64,000 bases of DNA from Spirosoma pollinicola (GTDB lineage Bacteria > Bacteroidota > Bacteroidia > Cytophagales > Spirosomataceae), in assembly GCF_002831565.1 (NCBI RefSeq), contig NZ_CP025096.1:7555014-7619013 (forward strand), written 5' to 3'. Position 1 is the stretch's first letter, and every line of letters begins with the position of its first letter. The position numbers were made by a program, and so were the translations under genes. Positions 27,203 to 36,767 of the stretch are shown piece after piece. A model generated the notes under the pieces. That model was not told where the DNA came from and made no database searches. It saw only the letters and a program-made list of their open reading frames with translations.

Positions 27203-27377
27203 TGCCACAATCGTGATACAATCTTCCTGAGAAGACGAATCAAGGAAGATTCAAATCGAACCTTCCTTGATTCATTACGTCAGAATGAAGTTTCTTCAAT
27301 GATTTACGACTAAAATGACTTTCGTTATTTTAGTCGTAAATCATTTTTTTTATTCAATACGTTCAACTATCCAAAAT

Positions 27378-27914
27378 ATGCCGAACGCAGATATTTTATA
27401 TTTTCTTTTTTCCGCAACGGCAACAATCATTGCAACCTTAACAGGGCTAATTGGTGTTTTTTCAACTTTCCGTCTGCAAAATATTAATGTTGAAATAAGT
27501 CTTTTGAAAGATCTTATTTTAAACAGAAAGCTTGATGGAGATACGTCGCTTAACGAATATATTACGGGGGAAAGTTACCATTTACTTGAAAAAATTTATG
27601 ACCGTAATATCGCGGGCATTGACCTGTTAGATGAGGTTATTAAAAAGAATAATGTAGGCCAAAAAGCCAACGAGTTTGAGTATGATCTAAGCAATCTTCG
27701 CACCAACCAAAAAAGCTATGACACGATAAAGGGAATGACCATAAGAAGTTTCGCTCTTTCACTGATTTTTGTATTGGGTAGTTTAGTGCTGCTGGTGTTA
27801 GCCAATTCAATAGTAAATCTTTCCGGCGTGTATTGGTATATGGCCATCTATTTTTTACTAATTTCTGTATTGATGGTTCTGTATATAAAACAAATATCAA
27901 CGCTGATAGAGTAG
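27378..27914 (+). CDS. Hypothetical membrane protein
   Basis: 178 residues from the chosen Met (the frame is open from 27315, but MPNADILYF is the more natural start). One N-terminal helix (ILYFLFSATATIIATLTGLIGVF), a soluble helical middle, and two C-terminal helices (SFALSLIFVLGSLVLLVLANSIV; YWYMAIYFLLISVLMVLYI). The family is not recognised. Confidence 0.6.
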   Translation: MPNADILYFLFSATATIIATLTGLIGVFSTFRLQNINVEISLLKDLILNRKLDGDTSLNEYITGESYHLLEKIYDRNIAGIDLLDEVIKKNNVGQKANEFEYDLSNLRTNQKSYDTIKGMTIRSFALSLIFVLGSLVLLVLANSIVNLSGVYWYMAIYFLLISVLMVLYIKQISTLIE

Positions 27915-28054
27915 CCTTGTGGCTAGATGCCAGGGGCCGCCACCAACAAAGTAAATTACCGCTGGAGGCATGTTGGCATAATTTCTACAGGTATCGTATA
28001 AACTTCGGTATAATTTTTTCTTGCATGGTGAGATTCTAACGTAAACAATTAAAA

Positions 28055-28795
28055 ATGAAAAAAGCATTAATTACCGGCGCTAACAAAGGCATTGGTCTGG
28101 AAGTTGCGAAACAACTCTTGCAAAAAGGGTTTTATGTATATATCGGCAGTCGTGATTTACAAAATGGCATACAGGCTGTTGAAGGCTTGAAAAGCGAAGG
28201 GCTTGATAATGTAGAAGCCGTACATCTGGATGTAACAGTCGACGAGTCTGTAAAAGCTGCCCGCACGGAGATTGGTAAAAAGACAGAGGTGCTGGACGTG
28301 CTTGTCAACAATGCAGGTATCAGCGGGGGCGGAACCCATAGCGCACTTGGTGCCGAGCCTGATCGGTTTATGGCAGTGCTGGACACCAATGTCATTGGCG
28401 TAGCAAGAGTTACGAATGCGTTTAATGACTTGTTGCAAAAATCGGCCGAGCCAAGAATTGTAAATGTTAGCAGCAGCGTAGGCTCGCTAACGTTGCAGAG
28501 CGACCCCAACTGGTTTGCCTACAACTATGCAAAATATGCAATATACGGTGCGTCAAAAGCAGCCTTGAATATGTACACCGTTCATTTGGCCTACGAATTG
28601 CGCGACACAGCCTTTAAAGTGAACGCAGTTTGTCCGGGCTACACCAAAACCGATTTTACCAATCATCAGGGGTCGGTGACGGTGGATGTAGCCGCAGGGC
28701 GCATTATAAAATATGCCTTAATTGACAATGACGGGCCAACGGGCAAATTTTTCAGCGAAGAAACCAATCCTGAAACAGGTGAAATACCGTGGTAA
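28055..28795 (+). CDS. Short-chain dehydrogenase/reductase (SDR)
   Basis: 246 residues, classical SDR. Cofactor motif TGANKGIGLEVAKQL (TGxxxGIG), NNAG, catalytic Ser in VNVSSSVGSL, YxxxK in YGASKAALNMY with the Tyr several residues earlier (YAKYAIYGASK), and PG in VCPGYTKTDF. It reduces or oxidises a carbonyl/alcohol with NAD(P). The substrate cannot be told. Confidence 0.88.
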   Translation: MKKALITGANKGIGLEVAKQLLQKGFYVYIGSRDLQNGIQAVEGLKSEGLDNVEAVHLDVTVDESVKAARTEIGKKTEVLDVLVNNAGISGGGTHSALGAEPDRFMAVLDTNVIGVARVTNAFNDLLQKSAEPRIVNVSSSVGSLTLQSDPNWFAYNYAKYAIYGASKAALNMYTVHLAYELRDTAFKVNAVCPGYTKTDFTNHQGSVTVDVAAGRIIKYALIDNDGPTGKFFSEETNPETGEIPW

Positions 28796-28922
28796 TGGCT
28801 CAAGGCCAGTATGGAAGAACAGCCGATAGTTTATAACTCAATTAGTCTCAATTTGCGGCACGGCTAAAAAACAATAACCTTTCGGCTATACAGTCCCGAC
28901 GTTAACGACAAAACTACACACG

Positions 28923-29267
28923 ATGGAAGACAACAGAGCAATCTTAAACGCAGGAAATGCCGCCATCAGCAATGCCAATTATGAAGGTTTTCTGGTTCGT
29001 TGCACTGAGGATACCGAATGGGTGTTTGTAGGCGACCAGACGTTGCACGGCAAGGAAGCGGTGCGCCAATGGATGGCAGAAAGTTATTTAGAACCGCCAC
29101 AAAACGAGGTGGATGCGCTGATTGCAGAAAGAAATTTTTTAATTGCCACCGGCAGCATAAGCGTGAAGAATAAGGCCGGGAAAACGACTAAATCTTCGTA
29201 CTGCGATGTATAGGAATTTCGCGATGGTAAAATCGCCAGACTGAATGCATTCGTTATTGAAAATTGA
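28923..29267 (+). pseudogene. SnoaL/NTF2-like protein with an in-frame amber codon
   Basis: The first 96 codons (AILNAGNAAISNANYEGFLVRCTEDTEWVFVGDQTLHGKEAVRQWM) are a SnoaL-like fold. TAG at 29211-29213 interrupts, and the same frame continues EFRDGKIARLNAFVIEN to TGA at 29265. The continuation is the expected last strand of the fold, where a Trp codon would be natural, so a single base change is likely. Confidence 0.75.
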
Positions 29268-29272
29268 CTATC

Positions 29273-29866
29273 ATGAAACAGAAAAGTTCAAACAAGCAAA
29301 CCGGCGATAATAAGTCATCTTCAGCCAATAATCAGGACAAGTCTTTTCTAACGGCCCCTGTCGCTTCAGACAGTCCGGAATTTAGCGCTGCGTTGCGTCA
29401 GGTAGTCCGCTATCATCCCGCCGACATCAAGGCACCCAATCACAACGACGTTATATCGTTCATTCATTCCTGGTTTGCCAGCTTTGACCACATTGAGCCT
29501 GCCGAATTTTTTCTTGCCCACTTCGACGATGCTGATATGACTTACAACATGGATGGTCAGGTACTTGCGCATAACCATCAATCATTCAGAGATTGGTTTG
29601 ACGATGCCCTTACGCATATTCCCTGGGATTACCATGATATTTTGGATACTACCGTGACCGGAACTTTTCAAACGGGTTGGACGGCGGAGTTCTTTATCCG
29701 TCACGTTGGTGAATGGCACGATAAGCCCTTGAGTGATAGTGATACCGGCCCCGGCCGCCCCTTTAACCGGATTATCCGTGTCAACTGGAAGCTTGAACAT
29801 GATGGCGATAAATTTATCATCCGCCGGTATGAGCTGTCTATGGTACAGAACATTATTCCTCAATAA
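29273..29866 (+). CDS. SnoaL/NTF2-like protein
   Basis: 197 residues from Met 29273. A polar N-terminal ~30 residues precede a domain starting NHNDVISFIHSWFASFDHIEPAEFFLAHF and continuing DMTYNMDGQ, then a strand-rich C-terminus (TGTFQTGWTAEFFIRHVGEWHDK...FNRIIRVNWKLEHDGDKFIIRRYELS). Members bind small hydrophobic ligands or act as cyclases. It follows the broken SnoaL gene by 5 bp. Confidence 0.65.
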   Translation: MKQKSSNKQTGDNKSSSANNQDKSFLTAPVASDSPEFSAALRQVVRYHPADIKAPNHNDVISFIHSWFASFDHIEPAEFFLAHFDDADMTYNMDGQVLAHNHQSFRDWFDDALTHIPWDYHDILDTTVTGTFQTGWTAEFFIRHVGEWHDKPLSDSDTGPGRPFNRIIRVNWKLEHDGDKFIIRRYELSMVQNIIPQ

Positions 29867-29919
29867 AAAAACAAACCGAAGATTTCAGCATCAAATATTT
29901 CACATTAAGCATCACAATT

Positions 29920-30249
29920 ATGACAACCATTGACGGTAACAAGAAAATCTGCACACTCATTAACGTTTTTACGGTAGAACCTGCCAAGCAGAAGGAGCTA
30001 TTTGACAGCCTGGTAGCGGCCAGCGAACAAGTAATGAGCAAAATGCAAGGTTATATTTCTGCCAATATCCACATGGGCGACGACGGCAAAACGGTAACCA
30101 ACTATGCACAATGGGCATCATTGCAGGATTATCAAAAAGTGCTTACGGTGCCGGAAGTAATGGAGCACTTGAAAAAAGCAGCAGGCCTTGCTCTAGAATT
30201 TAAGCCGGTTACCTACAATACGATCTGGACGGATGGCAAAGACGACTAA
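29920..30249 (+). CDS. Antibiotic biosynthesis monooxygenase domain protein
   Basis: 109 residues: ICTLINVFTVEPAKQKELFDSLVAASEQVMSKMQGYISANIHMGDDGKTVTNYAQWASLQDYQ is a textbook ABM ferredoxin-like domain. Usually a dimer acting on small aromatic substrates. Its end overlaps the next gene by 17 bp, so the two are probably co-translated. Confidence 0.82.
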   Translation: MTTIDGNKKICTLINVFTVEPAKQKELFDSLVAASEQVMSKMQGYISANIHMGDDGKTVTNYAQWASLQDYQKVLTVPEVMEHLKKAAGLALEFKPVTYNTIWTDGKDD

Positions 30250-30655
30250 ATACTTTCTTATCTCTGCAAGCCGCGACCATGTACTCAAGGGCGTGGAAGG
30301 CGGCTTTGTGCAGGCAGGGCATGGCCGGAGAGATTTGGTAAGCAAGCTATCAAAAGGGGACTGGATTGTATTGTATTCGGCAAAAGATGAGTATGAGGGC
30401 GGTAAGCCACTACAAAAATTCACCGCCCTCGGGCAGGTAACCGATGAGGAGCCGTATCAGCCGGACGCGGCCGAAAACTTCAAACCATACCGGCGGGCGG
30501 TAGCATTCCAGGAAGCAACGGAGACAGAAATCCGCCCTTTACTGGAGCAGCTTTATTTTATGAAAAATACAAAAAGCTGGGGCTTATATCTCATCAGTGG
30601 TTTTCGTGAACTTTCAAAGGCCGACTTTGACGTGATTCAGGCCGCTATGAAATAA
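30233..30655 (+). CDS. EVE-domain protein
   Basis: 140 residues: KYFLISASRDHVLKGVEGGFVQAGHGRRDLVSKLSKGDWIVLYSAK...FTALGQVTDEEPYQ is the EVE (PUA-like) fold, which binds modified bases or nucleotides (established for the family). It ends LISGFRELSKADFDVIQAAM. It overlaps the ABM gene. This combination is unusual. Confidence 0.8.
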   Translation: MAKTTKYFLISASRDHVLKGVEGGFVQAGHGRRDLVSKLSKGDWIVLYSAKDEYEGGKPLQKFTALGQVTDEEPYQPDAAENFKPYRRAVAFQEATETEIRPLLEQLYFMKNTKSWGLYLISGFRELSKADFDVIQAAMK

Positions 30656-30754
30656 ACGCCAGACGAAAAGGTGGCTGTTGAGCATTGTTGGCTATGCAAG
30701 ACCTGCCGTCCCTATTTACACGATATCCTCACTGCATAATTCTTAAACAAAACA

Positions 30755-31186
30755 ATGGAAATCAAAGCAGAAACACTCATTAATGCAACCCCGGAAAAAG
30801 TCTGGGCTGTCCTTACTGATTTCACGAGCTATCCAGCCTGGAATCCGTTCATAAAATCAGTGGAAGGCAAAGCCGAAGTAGGAAACAAGCTCACCGTAAC
30901 AATCATGCAATCGGGAGACAAAGGCACCACTTTCAAGCCCAAAGTTTTGACAGTAGTACCATCTAAAGAACTAAGCTGGTTGGGGCGGCTGTTGCTGCCG
31001 AATATTTTTGACGGCGAGCACAAGTTTGAACTTAGGAAGAACCGGGACGGCACTACAACCTTCCGGCAAAGCGAAAAATTCAGCGGAATACTGGTGCCGT
31101 TTTTCAAAAAGCAGCTGGAGAACAATACCGCTAAGGGCTTTGAGGGGATGAATGCAAAGTTGAAAGAACTGGCTGAAAAGAAATAA
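30755..31186 (+). CDS. SRPBCC / polyketide cyclase-like protein
   Basis: 143 residues. IKAETLINATPEKVWAVLTDFTSYPAWNPFIKSVEG is the START-like family opening, followed by a hydrophobic-cavity strand series and a C-terminal helix (NNTAKGFEGMNAKLKELAE). It probably binds a lipid or aromatic ligand. The substrate is unknown. Confidence 0.82.
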   Translation: MEIKAETLINATPEKVWAVLTDFTSYPAWNPFIKSVEGKAEVGNKLTVTIMQSGDKGTTFKPKVLTVVPSKELSWLGRLLLPNIFDGEHKFELRKNRDGTTTFRQSEKFSGILVPFFKKQLENNTAKGFEGMNAKLKELAEKK

Positions 31187-31412
31187 ACACCACCAATAGT
31201 TATGATCTTCCTAATAAGTTGAACAGCTTTTAAGTTAATTCAGACTTGATGAAGACCATACCGGGCTGTTAGAGTAGTCACCCCGTACCGGCTACAGTTG
31301 ATAATTGCCGATTAAGTGAAAGGATCAGATCTGGTTATCAAGTAGATGGATTTTGGTGAATAGCCTTTTCTTGTCAGTCCAGAACTTTGTGGTGTTAAAA
31401 AACAAGCAACTA

Positions 31413-32267
31413 ATGAAGGCTATCGACAAAACCTTAGCGGGTAAAGTATTTCTGCTTACCGGGGGATCATCGGGCGTTGGAAAAGCCACGGCACTAAGCT
31501 TGGCTCAAAAAGGGGCAAAAATCGTCATCATTAGTCGCCAGGCTAAAAATGCCGAGGAAGCCCTCCGTGAAATTGCCCAGAAAACCGGCAATGACCAGGG
31601 CGACTATTTAGTGGCTGACTTGGCCGTACAGGCTTCCATACGAAAAGTAGCGAATGAGTTTAAACAGCGCTATAGCAACCTGCATGTGCTGGCTAATCTG
31701 GCAGGGGGTATTTTCTTTGAACAGCAGCTAACGCCCGATGGAATCGAGCGATCGTTTGCGGTGAATTATCTGAGCCATTTCCTACTGACTAATCAACTGC
31801 TGGACATGCTGAAAGAGAGTGCTCCCGCAAGAGTAATTACGGTTGGGGGAAACCCTTCGTTTCTAAAGCATCCGACCATTAACTTTGGCGATTTACAGAG
31901 CCTGGATCGATTTAGTGGGATGAATGCCACTGCTCAGGCCATGTATGCCCGCGTCTTTTTTGCCTTTGAGTTAGCCAGAAAACTTCGGGGAACCAACGTA
32001 ACCTCCGTTGTTTTTAATCCGGGCGTGATCAAATCAAACCTGATGAGGCAGACACCCTGGTACATGAAACTGATTGGTGCTATGTATGAACCTTTTGCCA
32101 GGGAAGTTTGCGAAGTCGGCGGCTATCTAGCGACCTCACCCGACATTGAGTCCACGACGGGGGTTTTCTTTAACGAAAACAGGCAGATCGTACCGCTTCA
32201 CCAACGATTTGACGTAGCTATTGGCGAAAAGCTATGGGCGGTTAGTCAGTCACTTATAAACGAATAA
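31413..32267 (+). CDS. SDR oxidoreductase
   Basis: 284 residues from Met 31413 (the ORF opens at 31353, but MKAIDKTLAGKVFLLTGG fits family starts). TGGSSGVGKATALSLAQKG is the cofactor motif; NLAGG replaces NNAG; the position of the catalytic Tyr (QAMYARVFFAFELARKL) lacks the usual spacing to Lys. It resembles retinol-dehydrogenase-like SDRs. The altered catalytic region makes activity uncertain. Confidence 0.78.
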   Translation: MKAIDKTLAGKVFLLTGGSSGVGKATALSLAQKGAKIVIISRQAKNAEEALREIAQKTGNDQGDYLVADLAVQASIRKVANEFKQRYSNLHVLANLAGGIFFEQQLTPDGIERSFAVNYLSHFLLTNQLLDMLKESAPARVITVGGNPSFLKHPTINFGDLQSLDRFSGMNATAQAMYARVFFAFELARKLRGTNVTSVVFNPGVIKSNLMRQTPWYMKLIGAMYEPFAREVCEVGGYLATSPDIESTTGVFFNENRQIVPLHQRFDVAIGEKLWAVSQSLINE

Positions 32268-32361
32268 TACGCATCTTTTCGGGCCTGCCGGGCAGCCATA
32301 TCGAACCAAAACTGTTCGTGAACATTGTATCAATAATTATCAACATAAGCATTACTCCGTC

Positions 32362-33123
32362 ATGTCATTAAAGTCGAATGAAGAATTGATCGGTATGCAG
32401 CAGGTTAGCCAGGTGGTTGGCTTGACGCTCAAGCGCATGCAGGCGTACGCCCGGCCGGGCATGTCAACTTACGAGCTGGACCAGTACGGACGAACCCTGC
32501 TGGAACTGGACGGTGCCCGATCAGCCCCCAAACTTACCTACAACTTTCCGGGCTGGACCTGCATCAGCCTGAACGAAGAAGTCTGTCACGGTATACCCTC
32601 CACCAAACGGTTTCTCAAAGAAGGCGATCTTATCAACATCGACGTGTCAGCCGAACTAAACGGCTACTGGTCAGACAACGGCGGGTCCTTTGTTTAAGGA
32701 CAGGATATTCACCGGCACGGCACGTTGGTGGAAGCCTCGAAGCGAATTCTGGCCCGGGCGATCAGTCATATCCGGGTTGGGGTACAGATTGCTAAGATTG
32801 GGAGCTTCATCGAGACCGAAGCCAGGCGCAGTGGGTACCGGGTCATCAGGAACCTGGCCGGACATGGTGTAGGTCGGAGCCTGCATGAGGAACCCCACGA
32901 GATTGCCTGTTATTATGATCAGTCTAACAAAGCGCATTTCCGGAAGAATTCGGTGGTAGCCATCGAGACGTTTATATCAACGAAAGCCTCTTACGCTGAG
33001 AACAAGGGGGATGGCTGGACACTAATCGCCAGGAAGGGTTTTTCCGCGCAGCATGAACACACCATTGTCGTTACGGATAGGGAACCCATCATTCTAACGG
33101 CGGCCAATCAATTGTGGGATTAA
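32362..33123 (+). pseudogene. Methionine aminopeptidase-like M24 protein with an in-frame stop
   Basis: MSLKSNEELIGMQQVSQVVGLTLKRMQAYARPGMSTYELD through NIDVSAELNGYWSDNGGSFV, then TAA (32695-32697), then in the same frame GQDIHRHGTLVEASKRILARAI, NLAGHGVGRSLHEEPHEI and the C-terminal AIETFISTKAS...HEHTIVVT. Metal ligands typical of type I MetAP (two Asp, His in GHGVG, Glu residues) are present across the break. A single base change would explain the stop. Probably a spare paralogue, not the essential gene. Confidence 0.82.
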
Positions 33124-33178
33124 ATACCTGGTTGGCCCATCATCCGGTTGACCGGACACGTAATCACCACAAACACTG

Positions 33179-33451
33179 ATGACAATCAGTGTAAGGAAGC
33201 TAATTGACTGGTTCAAATCAAGGCTCATCCGGCTGCATCCACTCATTGTCTTTGGGTCAATAGCAGGCTTACTTACCTTTCTATTTGATCCGTTTGGCAT
33301 TCCTTCTGAATCGAATAGTATTGGTAAAACCGTAGCACTGTTCGTGAGCTCCAGCTTGCTGATCCCGCTCATACAAGAGAGCGCATTCAATTTATGCTTA
33401 AACTCCAGTCAAAACTGGGTAAGGACAAAGCTAAGCTGCCCGTCGCTATGA
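33179..33451 (+). CDS. Possible small membrane protein
   Basis: 90 codons with two hydrophobic stretches (LIVFGSIAGLLTFLFDPFGI; VALFVSSSLLIPLI). The tail looks unrelated and may be a frameshifted end. The family is not recognised and it may not be expressed. Confidence 0.3.
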   Translation: MTISVRKLIDWFKSRLIRLHPLIVFGSIAGLLTFLFDPFGIPSESNSIGKTVALFVSSSLLIPLIQESAFNLCLNSSQNWVRTKLSCPSL

Positions 33452-33730
33452 GCTTATGGGCTCAATTCGGTCGAATTTCTTATCCGGCATTGGGTAAAAG
33501 AGAGTTAATTCCCATTGTAAGCAAAGTTAGATTCATTAGTTATGGCCAGCATGTAAGGGGGCGGGCTTTGAGCCGGACACGATTAGGTGCCCAATTTGAT
33601 TTTTAGAGCCATGTTACCTGGTTTTTTGTCCGGGCCAATCGCGCGTGGTGCGGCATTCCGATTGACCCGGCCCGGACATCAGCTACCGATTAAAGGGCCA
33701 AGGTATTTGTGAAATACACCTGCCGTGGCC

Positions 33731-34135
33731 CTATTCATCGGCTCTTTTAAGGGATTCTGCGGTAACCGGCGTGAAGAAATTAACCAGATTGCCATCCGGG
33801 TCCCGGAACAGGAACGAACGGTTCCCCCAGGGCATGGTCGTTGGCTTCTGAATGACTGACTCACCGAGGATGTCGACTAACTTTTCGTAGTCGGCATCCA
33901 CGTCGTTAACCCGGAATTCGATAATGACCGAGCGATTACTGGCGGCTGTGACCACCTGATTATTGCCGAACAAGGGCGAGGTGCGTGTACTGGCGATGGC
34001 CAGGGTGACCGAAGGCGTACGTAATTCCGCAAAATCATCGGTATGCTGCGTCAGAGTCATACCGGTTACTAACTCGTAGAATTGGACCAGGCGATGATTA
34101 TCCGCCGTAATGATCCGGATGGAGGAAAACTGCAT
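33731..34135 (-). CDS. VOC-family (glyoxalase/bleomycin-resistance) protein
   Basis: 134 residues: SSIRIITADNHRLVQFYELVTGMTL, EFRVNDVDADYEKLVD, MPWGNRSFLFRDPDGNLVNFFTPV. The paired beta-alpha-beta-beta-beta modules and DPDGN are typical. Members act as metal enzymes or binding proteins. It is followed by the WYL regulator upstream on the same strand and may be under its control. Confidence 0.87.
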   Translation of the reverse strand: MQFSSIRIITADNHRLVQFYELVTGMTLTQHTDDFAELRTPSVTLAIASTRTSPLFGNNQVVTAASNRSVIIEFRVNDVDADYEKLVDILGESVIQKPTTMPWGNRSFLFRDPDGNLVNFFTPVTAESLKRADE

Positions 34136-34221
34136 AAGTCAATGGAGTTTGTTTGAACGAACGCAAAGAAAGGTACGCCCACTGACAACCCTATGGCAGT
34201 CTGATTTCCGGGAATAAAAAT

Positions 34222-34923
34222 TCAGGCTATTTGTGTATCGACTAAGTGCAGGCTAGCGATGTATTCATTCAGGGTAATGTGAGGTCCTTTTCGAAAGGCT
34301 ACACCCGTTGGTGACAGCCGACTGATACGCACGACGTTGAAATCGCGATACGCATTTCGGAGATGACACCAAGCAATCACGTGCCAGGCCGCCCCGTAAT
34401 ACGCCAGACCTACTGGCTCTATTTGGCGTGTACTGGTTAGACCGTCTTTGTTCTGGTAATCGATGTTCAGGATCTGCTGACCTGATAGAGCCGCTTGTAA
34501 GGGAGCCAGGTATTGAGCAGGCTGCTGAAATTGCGCCGACACCTCAATTTTAATGCGATCGGTGAGTTGCTCCAGCCGGTTTTTCTCCGCACTGCGGAGC
34601 ACGGTTTTAATTTTGTTGAGGACGCTGGTGTAATGCGCCATAATGGATTTATCGGCTAAGCCATAGATTAGTTTCTCCAGCAGCAGTAACGTATCCGCTT
34701 CCTCGGGAGAGAAGGATACAGGCGGTAAAAAATAGCCTTGCACCAAGAAGTACCCCCGGTTGGGTTCGTAGCTAACGGGAATTCCCTGTTCGCCCAAGGT
34801 CTTCACATCCCGATAAACTGTACGAACGCTGATACCGAATTTTTCGGCCAGTTGCTCCGTCGTTACATATTTTCGGGACTGTAGCAGGGTTACCATGCCG
34901 AAAAGGCGGTCAATCCGGTTCAT
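34222..34923 (-). CDS. HTH + WYL-domain transcriptional regulator (YafY-like)
   Basis: 233 residues from MNRIDRLFGMVTLLQSRKYVTTEQLAEKFGISVRTVYRDVKTLGEQGIPV (HTH_11/DeoR-like winged helix), then the WYL domain (NKDGLTSTRQIEPVGLAYYGAAWHVIAWCHLRNAYRDFNVVRI). WYL domains sense ligands, often nucleic-acid derived. It is upstream of the VOC gene on the same strand, about 86 bp away, so control of that gene is plausible. Confidence 0.85.
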   Translation of the reverse strand: MNRIDRLFGMVTLLQSRKYVTTEQLAEKFGISVRTVYRDVKTLGEQGIPVSYEPNRGYFLVQGYFLPPVSFSPEEADTLLLLEKLIYGLADKSIMAHYTSVLNKIKTVLRSAEKNRLEQLTDRIKIEVSAQFQQPAQYLAPLQAALSGQQILNIDYQNKDGLTSTRQIEPVGLAYYGAAWHVIAWCHLRNAYRDFNVVRISRLSPTGVAFRKGPHITLNEYIASLHLVDTQIA

Positions 34924-35062
34924 CGTATGAATGATCTGTGTGGGCAAAAGTGCGCGTCCGCTGGCCGGTCGCACCAACAGCTCTCAATTTATAGTGTACT
35001 ACCTACGCTTGACTTTAGCTATTTACGTTGATGATCTGAACTACACGGGGAAAGATATACTT

Positions 35063-35112
35063 AAAAAGCCGGACGGGGGTAAAGATTCAACTTTACCCCC
35101 GTCCGGCTTTTT
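35063..35112 (-). terminator. Strong hairpin terminator
   Basis: A 22-bp perfect stem starting AAAAAGCCGGACGGGGG, 6-nt loop, and flanking T/A runs on both strands. It follows the membrane-protein gene (35163-35813) read on the minus strand. Confidence 0.85.
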
Positions 35113-35162
35113 AGGGTGTGGCAACGGCGGCCCGATTTTATAAGCGCGTCGCCTGCGCGTTC

Positions 35163-35813
35163 TTACACCATCTCCCGGTTGGCATCAGCCCAGTAAGCCA
35201 GGACTACCGGCAGCCAAAATAGCTGACCACCCCAGGCAAGAGCCGAAACGCTGGCCGGGGCCGGGCCCAATTCAGAACCTAAGTAAGAGAGTACCAGAAA
35301 GGCAATCAGGCCCCACAAAACAAAGCGTCCGGTGCGGTTGCGCGGCCGGGTGGAACGCACGTACGCCCACAGGCCAAACGCCAGCAGGCCAAACTCAACG
35401 AGTAGTGTTCCGGGCAGACTATGCCACAGACCCAGGCCCTCTTTTGGGGAGAGACCGGGGTAGAGGGGCAGGTCAGGACGGTGCATGACCAGATCAAGCA
35501 GCCAGTGGCTGGGTACCAGCAGGCCCACCAGTAGTGCCCCGCGCCAGTTCTTTTTCACCAGGCCATACAGTAGCCCGAGTGCCAGGCCGAGAGCGACCTG
35601 CATCAGCAGGCTATGCGAAAAGGGATAATAAACGAAATCGAAGGGCGAGGCAGCCATCAGGCCGGGGCGGATGGCAACGCGCTCTATATTCAGTAAGAGT
35701 AGCGTGGGCCAGAGCAGATCAGCCAGCTGGGCGGCTAAGAACAGCGTGCCCAGCGACACGCGTGGTTGCAGGGGTTTCGCCGCCAGTCCAACCCCAAAAT
35801 GACCTAAATACAT
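35163..35813 (-). CDS. Integral membrane protein, YdjM/DUF457-like
   Basis: 216 residues from MYLGHFGVGLAAKPLQPRVSLGTLF. At least five hydrophobic helices, with the conserved FDFVYYPFSHSLLMQV and PSHWLLDLVMHRPDLPL, an H-x3-D/H arrangement typical of putative membrane-bound metal hydrolases. The function is unproven for the family. It appears monocistronic. Confidence 0.72.
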   Translation of the reverse strand: MYLGHFGVGLAAKPLQPRVSLGTLFLAAQLADLLWPTLLLLNIERVAIRPGLMAASPFDFVYYPFSHSLLMQVALGLALGLLYGLVKKNWRGALLVGLLVPSHWLLDLVMHRPDLPLYPGLSPKEGLGLWHSLPGTLLVEFGLLAFGLWAYVRSTRPRNRTGRFVLWGLIAFLVLSYLGSELGPAPASVSALAWGGQLFWLPVVLAYWADANREMV

Positions 35814-36173
35814 AAGAGTTATCGAATAAATGGTGGTACGCTGCACGGGTACAGTGCTTTGAGCAAAGGTGCCGACTCTTTAGTAGTTGCTCACTGACCA
35901 ATTGCGAAAATCGACTGACTTTTCGCGCAATAACTTTGGCTGGCATGGAAAAGGGTGTCGGGCGGTAAAGTTCTCAACATGAATGTAGTACCGATTAAAT
36001 CGGCGGTAATCAATCCGCCAAAAGGCCTGACAGCAAGTTTCGCCCCGGCTAATTACTCGCCCTGCGCCCCAAGTCGTGCAGAAAAACCGTTGTAAACCTT
36101 CGTTTTAGGCGGGTTAACTCAACAACTTTTCAACCAGAAGGAACAAATAACTGATGATCCCCGTTAGCGTTGT

Positions 36174-36188
36174 AAGTGATTACTCACA
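36174..36188. promoter_or_regulatory. Putative TetR operator, copy 1
   Basis: AAGTGATTACTCACA contains the dyad GTGA-TTAC-TCAC and ends 3 bp before the tetR start codon. The identical 15-mer lies upstream of the SDR gene. Confidence 0.75.
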
Positions 36189-36191
36189 AAC

Positions 36192-36719
36192 ATGACAACT
36201 AAACAGGAAGACATTCTACAGGCAGCTTTGACCTTATTTGCTACCGAGAGCTACCATGCTACTTCCACCAGCCGGGTAGCCAGGGCAGCGGGCGTATCCG
36301 AAGGGCTTATCTTTCGCCACTTCACTAATAAGGAAGGTCTGTTGACGGCTGTTCTTGAAATGGGGGAGCAACGGTTTAACCAACTGTACGCTACTTTACT
36401 TTTTGAGACGGAGCCAGCGAAGGTAATCCGCCAGTACATCGAGCTACCTTTTTCTGTTCCCGAATCAGACTACACATTCTGGAGGTTGCAATTCACCCTA
36501 AAGTGGGAGGTCAACTACGATTCCTCCGCCAAGGCAGCCCCTGTCAAACAGGCGTTGATCAACGCCTTTGCCCAGTTAGCGTACCCGCAACCCGAGTTAG
36601 AAGCTCTCCTGCTGATGCATTCTATGGATGGCATCAGCAGCGATTTCGTCCAGCATACGCCCACCCCGACGGCCCAAAAAGCCATTAAAGAATTTCTGCT
36701 CGATAAATACAAGGTCTAA
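36192..36719 (+). CDS. TetR-family repressor
   Basis: 175 residues. The N-terminal HTH is QEDILQAALTLFATESYHATSTSRVARAAGVSEGLIFRHFTNKEGLLTAV; the rest is a helical ligand domain. An identical palindrome precedes this gene and the SDR gene 48 bp downstream, so it probably represses itself and that operon. Confidence 0.88.
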   Translation: MTTKQEDILQAALTLFATESYHATSTSRVARAAGVSEGLIFRHFTNKEGLLTAVLEMGEQRFNQLYATLLFETEPAKVIRQYIELPFSVPESDYTFWRLQFTLKWEVNYDSSAKAAPVKQALINAFAQLAYPQPELEALLLMHSMDGISSDFVQHTPTPTAQKAIKEFLLDKYKV

Positions 36720-36737
36720 AAAATTTGACCCAATGAA

Positions 36738-36752
36738 AAGTGATTACTCACA
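36738..36752. promoter_or_regulatory. Putative TetR operator, copy 2
   Basis: The same 15-mer AAGTGATTACTCACA, 15 bp before the SDR start. Confidence 0.75.
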
Positions 36753-36767
36753 TATAATTAACTAAGT

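Noticed and set aside
30671..30680. GTGGCTGTTG, the MITE/IS1182 end, as a third MITE
   Set aside because: No inverted partner nearby and the match stops after ten bases.
32695..32697. Readthrough or selenocysteine at the M24 stop
   Set aside because: The codon is TAA, not TGA, and no recoding signal is visible.
35115..35135. GCAACGGCGGCCCGAT beyond the 35 kb terminator as hp16
   Set aside because: One stem mismatch, atypical tail and no comparison.
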